Assembly: GCA_021785115.1 (NCBI GenBank)
Contig: JAJYGO010000389.1
Location: 1-9,971, forward strand
Direction of reading: 5' to 3'
Origin: Chloroflexota bacterium
GTDB lineage: Bacteria > Chloroflexota > Limnocylindria > Limnocylindrales > CSP1-4
Length of the DNA stretch: 9,971 nt
Numbering within the stretch: position 1 is the first letter of the stretch; the number at the start of each line of letters is the position of its first letter. Below, piece by piece: positions 1 through 5,570 of the stretch. Made by a program: the position numbers and the translations under genes. Below the pieces are notes generated by a model. The model searched no databases, had not been told where the DNA came from, and saw only the letters and a list, made by a program, of their open reading frames with translations.

Positions 1-250
1 GGTACGCCTCGAGCTGTGCCACCGCAGCGCCGCGTCCCGGGCCCAAAGGCAAACGGCCCGTCATGGACGTGCGAAAGCAATGCTGTCGTGAACTACGCCG
101 AGGGAACCTGCGCGGCGGGGAGCCGCGCCACGGAGGTGGGCGGCGGAGACGATGGCGAGTACCTTGCCTGGGGCCATCGTCGCCCGGCCAGACGCGCTCG
201 GTCCCGAGGGGCATGCGCTCCTGGCTCATCCCGGCCCAAGAGGCCGCTCT
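1..250. other. No supported gene; downstream flank of the ABC operon
   Basis: I see no protein family in either strand here. Minus-strand frames give only short, low-complexity peptides; one 38-codon ATG frame at about 178-62 has no ribosome binding site. A 6-bp perfect inverted repeat CGGGCC/GGCCCG at 38-43 and 55-60 with an 11-nt loop could fold into a hairpin, but no T-run follows on either strand, so I do not call it a terminator. Confidence 0.5.
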
Positions 251-1081
251 TCATTCCGGCAGCGCGCCAAGGTCCGGGCCGGTGCGGGCGTGCGTGTCGG
301 TGTGCCGCGCTGCCCTCGGGCGATGGGCCGCGTCGTCGATGATCGTCCGGCCCCCCTCGGTAACGAACGACACGCCGTACGCTTCGGACAGCCGCGCCGG
401 AACAAGCACCTCATCGGGTGGTCCGGCAGCGACGACCCGCCCCGCTAGCAGCAGCACCCAGTCGGCCGCAGCAGCATCCGCCAGCTCGTGGGTGGTCAGG
501 ATGACCGTCGCCCCCCGCTCCCGTTCCTCGTCGATGGCGGCCCGGATGTGCTCGGTCGAGAGCAGATCGAGCCCGGTGATCGGCTCGTCCAACAAGAGGA
601 GATCCGCCGCCTGGGCCAGCCCCTGAGCCACGAAGACGCGCTGGCGCTGTCCGCCGGATAGCTCGTCGAGATGGCGTGACGCGAGCTCGGTGATGGCCAG
701 GCGCTCCATCGCGGCCGCGCACAGCGCCCGGTCCCGGGCGGTGAAGCGGCGGAACGACCCAAGGCTGCCGTAGCGGCCCATGCCGACCACCTCGCGCACG
801 GTGACCGGCATCGCCTCGTTGACCGCGGTCGACTGGAGGACGTAGGCGAGCGCCGCCGGCAGGTGGGGGCCAGCCAGCACCGCGAGCCGTCCCGAGCTCG
901 GCTCGAGGAGGCCGGCGATCGCGTTGAGGATCGTCGACTTGCCCGAGCCGTTCGGTCCGATGAGGGCGGTCAGCGCGCCAGCCGGGATGTCGAAGTCCGA
1001 TGCCGTCAGGGCAACGCGTTCGCCGTAGGCGAGGACGAGGTCGCGGGCGATGACGGCCGGATCGCGCACCTCAGGTGCCAC
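251..1081 (-). CDS. Zn/Mn-type ABC transporter ATP-binding protein
   Basis: Cytoplasmic ATPase that powers metal import through the permease encoded just upstream. Counting from the GTG at 1081 (276 aa), it shows Walker A GPNGSGKST at residues 42-50, the Q-loop glutamine near 83, signature LSGGQRQ at 141-147, Walker B LLLLDEP at 161-167 and the H-loop His at about 198. The order and the LAYG start resemble ZnuC/AztA/MntB-type ATPases. The C-terminal 25 residues are polar with three histidines. A longer frame opens at 1204, but it lies inside the permease gene and its first 41 residues are Pro/Ser/Arg-rich noise. GTG 1081 overlaps the permease stop by 11 bp; GTG 1069, directly after that stop, is the alternative start. 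The importer class is firm; zinc versus manganese cannot be decided. Confidence 0.92.
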   Translation of the reverse strand: MAPEVRDPAVIARDLVLAYGERVALTASDFDIPAGALTALIGPNGSGKSTILNAIAGLLEPSSGRLAVLAGPHLPAALAYVLQSTAVNEAMPVTVREVVGMGRYGSLGSFRRFTARDRALCAAAMERLAITELASRHLDELSGGQRQRVFVAQGLAQAADLLLLDEPITGLDLLSTEHIRAAIDEERERGATVILTTHELADAAAADWVLLLAGRVVAAGPPDEVLVPARLSEAYGVSFVTEGGRTIIDDAAHRPRAARHTDTHARTGPDLGALPE

Positions 1082-1934
1082 CGTCCGCGGCCGCGCTTGC
1101 TCGCCAGGAGCGGGTCGCCCGATCGACGAGGTCACGCCCGAACAGGATCGCGAAGAAGACGACCACCGCGACGGCGGCGACGGTCGCGCCGGCGGCGGTA
1201 CCAAGGTGCCAGCTCAGCAGGAGGCCGATGACGACCGACACGCAACCGAGACCTGCCGCCGTGACCATCATCGTCGGGACGCTCCGGGCCAGCAGGGCCG
1301 CGGTCGCGGGAGGCGCGATGAGCAGGCCAAAGACGAGCAGCGTGCCGACCGCACGGAAGGAGGTCACGATCGCGAGCGTCAGGAGCGTCAACATCGCGAT
1401 GTGCGCCAGCCGCGGATGGAGGCACAGCACCTGGGCTTTCGCCTCATTGAACGACAGGACGAGGAACGGCCGATAGAGGAGGACGATCCCCGTGAGCGCG
1501 ATCGCGGCGGCGGCAGCCTGGACCAGGAGATCCGACCCTCGGACCCCGAGGATATCCCCGAACAGGAAGGTCGTGAGGCTGGTCGTGAACGACGGCAGCC
1601 GGGAGACGACGATGACGCCCAGGGCCAGCATCCCGACGAAGAGGAGACCGATGCCGGTGTCCTCGCGCAGGCCAGCCCTGCGGTGGACGAGCGCGATGCC
1701 GGCGACCATGACCAGCGCCCCGACGACGGCGCCGAGGGTCAGGTCGAGCCCCAGGACGAAGGCGAGAGCGATGCCGGGCAGCACGCCGTGAGCGAGCGCG
1801 TCACCCATGAAGGCCATGCCCCGGATGACCACCCAGGTCCCGATCAGCGAGGTGGTGAGCGCGGCGAGCAGGCCGCCGACGAGGGCCTGCTGCATGAAGT
1901 GGACCGAGAAGGGTTCGGTCAGCCACTCGAGCAT
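1071..1934 (-). CDS. Zn/Mn-type ABC transporter permease (ABC-3 family)
   Basis: Integral membrane subunit of the metal importer, 287 aa with about eight or nine hydrophobic segments. Near the N-terminus it carries the family hallmark MGDALAHGVLPGIALAF, and further on GLLFVGMLALGV and LLIAPPATAALLA, all characteristic of the ZnuB/AztB/MntC permease family. The ATG at 1934 is 4 nt after the stop of the binding-protein gene and has no clear Shine-Dalgarno sequence, so translation is probably coupled to it. The frame is open back to 2063, but that part is antisense-like low complexity within the preceding gene. The family length is about 280 aa, so the gene looks complete. It works with the lipoprotein upstream and the ATPase downstream. 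Confidence 0.93.
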   Translation of the reverse strand: MLEWLTEPFSVHFMQQALVGGLLAALTTSLIGTWVVIRGMAFMGDALAHGVLPGIALAFVLGLDLTLGAVVGALVMVAGIALVHRRAGLREDTGIGLLFVGMLALGVIVVSRLPSFTTSLTTFLFGDILGVRGSDLLVQAAAAAIALTGIVLLYRPFLVLSFNEAKAQVLCLHPRLAHIAMLTLLTLAIVTSFRAVGTLLVFGLLIAPPATAALLARSVPTMMVTAAGLGCVSVVIGLLLSWHLGTAAGATVAAVAVVVFFAILFGRDLVDRATRSWRASAAADGGT

Positions 1935-1938
1935 GGCG

Positions 1939-3141
1939 TCAGGCGAGAGCGCTGGCGATCCGCTCCGCATTTGTGCGGAGCATTCCAGCGTAGGTGTCGG
2001 CGCCCGAGCCAGGTTCACCGAGCGAGCCGGTGTACAGGACGACGACCCGAACCTCACCGCCAACCTCGTCGGCGAGCGCCTCGGCCACGTTCGTCGGCAG
2101 GGTCGTCTCGGCGAAGATTGCCCGGACGCCCTGGGCGCGGATCACCGCCGCCAGCTCGGCGAGCTGCCTAGGATCGGGCTGGGCCTGCGTCGAGCCGCCC
2201 GGAATGATCACCCCGATAACCTTGAAGTCGTAGCGCTCGGCGAAGTAGCCGAAGGCAGCATGGCTGGTGATGAGTGTTCGCCGCGTGCTCGGGATGCTCG
2301 CCAGGGTGGAACGGAGCTCGCCATCGAGTGACTCCAGCTCGCCAGCGTAGCTCGCGGCCCGCGCCTTCCAATCTCCGGGTGTGATCTGGCTCAAGCGTTC
2401 GCTGATGAGACGTACCGCCCGCGCCGCGCGGAGCGGGTCAAGCCACCAATGCGGGTCGAGGGCACCCGCCTTGTCGCCACCGAGTGGTCGGGGATCGAGG
2501 GCGGGGCCGAGCTCGAGGATCGGTGTGTTCTCCTCGCTCGCCGCCCCAAGCGCGTCCGCCATCCCGGCCTCGAGCCCCAGACCGCTGGCCACGACGAGGT
2601 CGGCGGTACGCAGGCTGGCCGCCTGGCGGGCCGACGGCGCGAAGTCGTGCGGATCGGCACCGACTGGCATCAGGACCTCGACGCGAGCCTGATCGCCGGC
2701 GACGTGCGCGGCGAGATCGCCGATGATCGTCGTGGTCGCGACGATCATCGGACGTCCGTCGTTCGGTGGTCCGCCGGTGCAGCCGGTGAGGCCGAGCGTC
2801 GTGGCCAGGAGCGCCACGGTGAGGCGCCACGGTGCGGCCGGCGACCGACGCTCGATGCGTCGCATCGACGGAGCGCCGAATCCACGGCCCATCATCCCGA
2901 TCGGAGTCTGCCGCCAGGGGCCCAGGGCCCGGATCCGCTCTGCGATCTCGTCGACCACGTCGCAGAACTCGGTGTACTGCTCCGCGAATACGAGGTGGAG
3001 CGAGCGGAACTGCGGTCCGGTCAAGTTCCAGAGGTAGGCGTGGGTCCTGGGGTGGAGCGTGTAGGTGCCGGCCAGCAGTCGGGCGAGCCCGTCGGCGACG
3101 GCACGGCGCTCGGTGGGCGTGGTCTCGGTCGGGACAATCAC
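1939..3141 (-). CDS. N-terminal half of Dps joined in frame to a Zn/Mn-binding ABC lipoprotein
   Basis: The 400-aa frame has two unrelated parts. Residues about 8-74 match the first half of a Dps mini-ferritin: LLAGTYTLHPRTHAYLWN, then TGPQFRSLHL and VDEIAERIRALG. Homology stops there, so the second half of the ferritin fold is absent. From about residue 93 (ATG 2865) comes a complete ZnuA/AztC/TroA-type binding protein: a basic/hydrophobic signal peptide, lipobox LTGC (Cys121), and metal-site motifs GADPHDFAPS (His165), DPHWWLDP (His231) and SHAAFGYF (His294), then IFAETTLPT and ADTYAGMLRTNAERI. Translation can start at GTG 3141, directly after the previous stop, with GGAG 8 nt upstream. Internal ATGs at 2895, 2892 and 2865 have no good ribosome site. 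A buried signal peptide would be unusual, so either the internal start or processing matters. The binding-protein assignment is firm; how the product is made is open. Confidence 0.88.
   Translation of the reverse strand: MIVPTETTPTERRAVADGLARLLAGTYTLHPRTHAYLWNLTGPQFRSLHLVFAEQYTEFCDVVDEIAERIRALGPWRQTPIGMMGRGFGAPSMRRIERRSPAAPWRLTVALLATTLGLTGCTGGPPNDGRPMIVATTTIIGDLAAHVAGDQARVEVLMPVGADPHDFAPSARQAASLRTADLVVASGLGLEAGMADALGAASEENTPILELGPALDPRPLGGDKAGALDPHWWLDPLRAARAVRLISERLSQITPGDWKARAASYAGELESLDGELRSTLASIPSTRRTLITSHAAFGYFAERYDFKVIGVIIPGGSTQAQPDPRQLAELAAVIRAQGVRAIFAETTLPTNVAEALADEVGGEVRVVVLYTGSLGEPGSGADTYAGMLRTNAERIASALA
2721..2750. repeat. Perfect 11-bp inverted repeat inside the binding-protein gene
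   Basis: CGATGATCGTC (2721-2731) and GACGATCATCG (2740-2750) are perfect reverse complements around an 8-nt loop. The repeat lies in codons just after the lipobox, encoding the first beta strand of the mature protein (MIVATTTIIGD). It may only reflect alternating ATC/GTC/ACG codons, but an RNA hairpin here would sit close to the internal start candidates. Confidence 0.6.
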
Positions 3142-3345
3142 CTAAACATCTCCAGACGGGCGACCTCGGGCCTTCGACGGCCGCCAGGTCGGTGACAGTC
3201 GGATCAGCAGCCCCCCGAGACGCCAGCAGAGGCACGCATCGGGGGCAACGAGCGCGTCCGCCAGCGCATGAACCCGGGCGATCCACGCCTTCGGCAGCGC
3301 AGCTTCGCCGAACGACCAACGCACGCGATGCGTCGAACCGTTCAT
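3142..3345 (-). CDS. Uncharacterised 67-aa protein
   Basis: I do not recognise this protein. The ATG at 3345 has a strong ribosome site (GGGGAGG, 7 nt upstream), and its first bases overlap the stop of the zinc-ribbon gene (ATGA). Its TAG at 3144-3142 touches the GTG that begins the Dps-lipoprotein frame. The protein starts MNGSTHRVRWSFGEAALPKA, has a likely amphipathic helix around residues 18-35, then a hydrophobic stretch with two cysteines (DACLCWRLGGLLIRL) and an Arg/Pro-rich tail. No signal peptide is obvious. The strong ribosome site and coupling at both ends argue that it is translated. The CxC-hydrophobic stretch could bind metal or associate with the membrane; this is speculation. 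Confidence 0.68.
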   Translation of the reverse strand: MNGSTHRVRWSFGEAALPKAWIARVHALADALVAPDACLCWRLGGLLIRLSPTWRPSKARGRPSGDV

Positions 3346-3566
3346 GTGCAAACCTCCCCGACTCGCTGACCCACGCCCTCGCCCGCGTGTTTGGCGAGCC
3401 AGAGCTGGTGATGGCGAGAGCCCACCCGAAGCATTCGGCTGCCGCAGGTCGGGCAGCGCTCGTCGGCGCACCGCACCCCGCGCTGATGAGGGACACGGGC
3501 CTCGCACCTGGGGCAGATGCACTGCCCGCCGGTCCCCGACCCATGTCCGCGCTGGCTCTGGGTCAT
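3342..3566 (-). CDS. Small zinc-ribbon protein (six-Cys, 74 aa)
   Basis: A 74-aa protein built around a Cys-rich core: CICPRCEARVPHQRGVRC (Cys16, 18, 21, 33), then CPTC (Cys38, 41). The pattern CxC-x2-C and CPxCG is that of the small zinc-ribbon proteins often found beside MTH1175/NifX-like and radical SAM genes in anaerobes and Chloroflexota, with the typical VPHQRGV turn. It probably binds one zinc ion or an Fe-S cluster; the partner is unknown. ATG 3566 has GGAGGTGA 4 nt upstream and overlaps the stop of the 40-aa ORF by ATGA. Its own stop overlaps the next ATG in the same way. The C-terminal part (residues 50-74) holds HHQLWLAKHAGEG, with further potential metal-binding histidines. Confidence 0.82.
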   Translation of the reverse strand: MTQSQRGHGSGTGGQCICPRCEARVPHQRGVRCADERCPTCGSRMLRVGSRHHQLWLAKHAGEGVGQRVGEVCT

Positions 3567-3685
3567 GTGCTCACCTCCACCCCCGCTCGCCCTGCCGACA
3601 GCAGTGTTCTTGCCGCTGCCCCCTTGCCGAGCGCGCCGATGCGGAAGTGAGCGAGCGGATGCGGCGTCGTTCCTGGATCGTGCAT
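3563..3685 (-). CDS. Candidate 40-aa small protein
   Basis: This short frame fills the gap between the radical SAM and zinc-ribbon genes. Its ATG at 3685 is 6 nt after the radical SAM stop and is preceded at about 7 nt by a near-perfect ribosome site, GGAGGTGAG, which overlaps that stop. Its TGA overlaps the next ATG (ATGA). The peptide begins MHDPGTTPHPLAHFRIGALG and continues as a short basic/hydrophobic helix (KGAAARTLLSAGRAG). I recognise no family. The three histidines in the first 13 residues are the only visible metal-related hint. The ribosome site and the coupling make it a credible gene; size alone would not. Confidence 0.6.
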   Translation of the reverse strand: MHDPGTTPHPLAHFRIGALGKGAAARTLLSAGRAGVEVST

Positions 3686-3691
3686 CTGAAC

Positions 3692-4756
3692 TCACCTCCG
3701 AGTTCGCAGGTAGGTCCGTCCGTCGTGCCGGACGGCGACGACCCGACCCTGGTCGAGGAGGACCTGGGCGACCGACCAGTCGGCGCCGGCCCGGGCCAGG
3801 TAGTCGCGGACGGTCGACTCGGTCATCGGGTGGACGGCGACGATCCCGAGCAGGCCCTCGGCCGGATCGCCGACGGCAGCGAACCCGGCCGTGCTGGCGT
3901 CGATCTCCTCGGTCAGGCAGGAGGTCGGGATCTCGAAGGCGCGGAACAGCTCGGCGGCGCGACGGGCAGCGTCGATTCCGGGCGCCCGCACCCAGCGCAC
4001 CGCCGGCGGGCGAGTGGGGAGGGCGACATAGGCCTGCAGCGGCTCGAGCGCGCCCAGGAAGGCAGCCGTCCGGGAGAGGGTGGCCTCGTCGTCGTCGAGC
4101 CCGGCGACGAGCATCGTCTCGGTCATGAGCTCGCCCCGGTAGGTGGCGGCGAAGCGACGCATGCCGTCGAGGACCGTCTCGAGGCGGAGCGTTCCGATCG
4201 GATGGTTCAGCCGCCGCCAGGTCGCCTCGTCGACCGTGTCGACCTTGATCGACACCCAGTCCGCAACCGCGAGCTCCGCCCGGACGTCGTCGCGCCAGAG
4301 GAGGCTCCCGTTGGTCAGGACAGCCACCTGAACGCCGAGGGCCGCCACTCCCCGAATCGCCTCGCCCAGATGGCGGTCGAGGGTCGGCTCGCCGTCCGGC
4401 ACGAAGCTCGCATAGTCGACCGGCTGGCCGGTCGCGCGGCACTCCGAGAGGCGCTCGCGGACGGCCGCCACGACGGCGCTCGGGTCGAAGTACGCCTCGC
4501 GCTCCAGACGGGCGCGGTCGGTCGCCCCGACCTGGCAATAGACACACGAGTACGTGCAGGTCTTGGGCGGGACGTTGTTGATGCCCAGGCTCCAGCCGAG
4601 GCGGCGGGAGCGGACCGGGCCGAACGCGATCGGCAGGACCGGCGATGCGCGACCCGGCAGCTCGCGCGCCGTGATCGCCGGGGCACGCCGAGCGCTCGCC
4701 TGTCGGACACTGTCTGGAAGGCGAGGCGCTGTCGTCCCGGTCGACGCTCGGATCAC
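3692..4756 (-). CDS. Radical SAM protein, COG0731-like (Tyw1-related)
   Basis: Radical S-adenosylmethionine enzyme with a 4Fe-4S cluster. Numbered from ATG 4786, it has FGPVRSRRLGWSLGINN at 55-71, the cluster motif C77-TYS-C81-VY-C84, DGEPTL (the GEP SAM-binding motif) at 131-136 and VLTNGSLL further on. This start block is the hallmark of the COG0731 Fe-S oxidoreductases, whose substrate is mostly unknown. The last 60 or so residues look like a winged-helix tail. I prefer GTG 4756 (354 aa), because GGAGGGAGG lies about 6 nt upstream; ATG 4786, 3 nt after the preceding stop, has no ribosome site. Either way about 40-50 residues precede the usual family start and look disordered. It lies between a PadR/coiled-coil pair and a zinc-ribbon gene, suggesting peptide or cofactor modification linked to metals; that link is inference. 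Confidence 0.88.
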   Translation of the reverse strand: MIRASTGTTAPRLPDSVRQASARRAPAITARELPGRASPVLPIAFGPVRSRRLGWSLGINNVPPKTCTYSCVYCQVGATDRARLEREAYFDPSAVVAAVRERLSECRATGQPVDYASFVPDGEPTLDRHLGEAIRGVAALGVQVAVLTNGSLLWRDDVRAELAVADWVSIKVDTVDEATWRRLNHPIGTLRLETVLDGMRRFAATYRGELMTETMLVAGLDDDEATLSRTAAFLGALEPLQAYVALPTRPPAVRWVRAPGIDAARRAAELFRAFEIPTSCLTEEIDASTAGFAAVGDPAEGLLGIVAVHPMTESTVRDYLARAGADWSVAQVLLDQGRVVAVRHDGRTYLRTRR

Positions 4757-4789
4757 GGTTGCCCTCCCTCCGCTCCCCTGGCTCATCCG

Positions 4790-5050
4790 CTAGGGCTTCT
4801 CGGGCGCCTCTTCAGAACCGCGCAGGCTCGCGAGGTCGGCCTCCATCCGACGGACCTCCTCGCGCAGCTCGTCGAGCCTAGCGTCGAGTTCCTCGGCAGC
4901 AGCCTCACGGTCGAGCTGCCGGGAGCGCCGATTGCGCCGCCGGATCGGCCAGCCGGGCTCCTCGTACCACTCCACAGGCTCGTACCAGCCTCGGCCGTAC
5001 GGCCCGCCATACCACGGCCCGCAGCCGTGCCAGCCATGCCAGCAACCCAT
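4790..5050 (-). CDS. 86-aa Gly/Trp/Tyr-rich coiled-coil protein (DUF5320-like)
   Basis: The N-terminal third is rich in Gly, Trp, Tyr and Pro (MGCWHGWHGCGPWYGGPYGR) with two Cys and two His in the first ten residues. A basic patch RRRNRRSRQ follows, then a charged coiled coil (LDARLDELREEVRRMEADLA). This layout, aromatic/glycine head plus C-terminal coiled coil, is that of DUF5320-type mini-proteins found beside PadR regulators and MTH1175-like genes. The function is unknown; the CWHGWHGC head could bind metal. ATG 5050 has AAGGAGG 6 nt upstream and begins 1 nt after the PadR stop, so the two are co-translated. Confidence 0.8.
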   Translation of the reverse strand: MGCWHGWHGCGPWYGGPYGRGWYEPVEWYEEPGWPIRRRNRRSRQLDREAAAEELDARLDELREEVRRMEADLASLRGSEEAPEKP

Positions 5051-5051
5051 G

Positions 5052-5468
5052 TCAACCTCCTTCGCTCCGCTCGAGGCGTTCGGTTCCGTCCAGGAAGGCG
5101 TCGATCAGTCGGGCCCGCTCACGCATCACGGAAATCCACTCATCGAGCGCCTGCCGACCCGTGTCGGTCAGCCGATACGTGCGCCGCGGTGGTCCGTCGT
5201 CGGTCACCCATGCCGAGTCCACGAGTCCCTCAGCCTCGAACTCCCTCAGTGTTCGGTAGGCCATCCCCACGTCGACCCCATCGGGCGCCAGGCAGAGCTC
5301 GTTCAAGCGGGCGATCAGCGCCCCACCGTGGGTTTCTCCTTCGGCCACGAGGCGCAGCAGGAAGGGCTCGAGCCAGCGGCCGCGCCGCCCGCCCGGACGG
5401 ACCCAGCCCCGGTAGCCGTCGTGATGGTGGTGAGGATGATCGGCGTGTCCCTGGCTATCGGCATTCAT
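5052..5468 (-). CDS. PadR-family transcriptional regulator with His-rich N-terminus
   Basis: A 138-aa winged-helix regulator. After the N-terminal tail the core reads RGRWLEPFLLRLVAEGETHG, then VDVGMAYRTLREFEAEGLVD with the recognition helix and wing GPPRRTYRLTDTGRQALDEW, followed by a C-terminal helix for dimerisation; this is the PadR fold. The tail holds six histidines in nine residues (HADHPHHHH, residues 8-16), which suggests metal sensing or binding. I chose ATG 5468 because TAGCTT lies 7 nt upstream, a leaderless-type promoter; TTG 5477 would add three residues. It is the first gene of the nine-frame operon and probably autoregulates it. Ligand identity is inference. Confidence 0.9.
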   Translation of the reverse strand: MNADSQGHADHPHHHHDGYRGWVRPGGRRGRWLEPFLLRLVAEGETHGGALIARLNELCLAPDGVDVGMAYRTLREFEAEGLVDSAWVTDDGPPRRTYRLTDTGRQALDEWISVMRERARLIDAFLDGTERLERSEGG

Positions 5469-5475
5469 ATGCCAC

Positions 5476-5481
5476 AAGCTA
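5476..5481 (-). promoter_or_regulatory. Candidate -10 box of a leaderless PadR-operon promoter
   Basis: On the minus strand TAGCTT is followed by 7 nt and then the PadR ATG at 5468. No Shine-Dalgarno sequence lies before that ATG, as expected if transcription begins at or next to the start codon. I see no good -35 box 16-18 nt further upstream, so the call rests on spacing alone. Confidence 0.35.
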
Positions 5482-5570
5482 CTCAGCCTGAAGCGTATGA
5501 CCAGTGCTGAAGGGCACGTTTGAGCGGCCGGCGAACCGGGGTCGCGGCGGCAGGCGAGGGTCGAGGCCGG

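Noticed and set aside
38..60. Hairpin CGGGCC/GGCCCG as terminator of the ABC operon
   Set aside because: About 190 bp after the ATPase stop and without a T-run; only a possible structure.
1050..2171. Long plus-strand frame of 373 codons over the permease region
   Set aside because: Its protein is an Asp/Arg/Glu/Gln-rich mirror image of the membrane permease on the other strand; no family signature.
2438..3544. Minus-strand 368-codon frame overlapping the Dps-lipoprotein gene
   Set aside because: Same strand, shifted frame; Arg/Pro-rich and without motifs, whereas the other frame carries Dps and binding-protein signatures.
3344..5491. Plus-strand frame of 715 codons opposite the radical SAM gene
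   Set aside because: Typical antisense open frame of high-GC coding DNA; composition is Arg/Gly/Ala noise, and the minus strand has a clear radical SAM, zinc-ribbon and PadR series.
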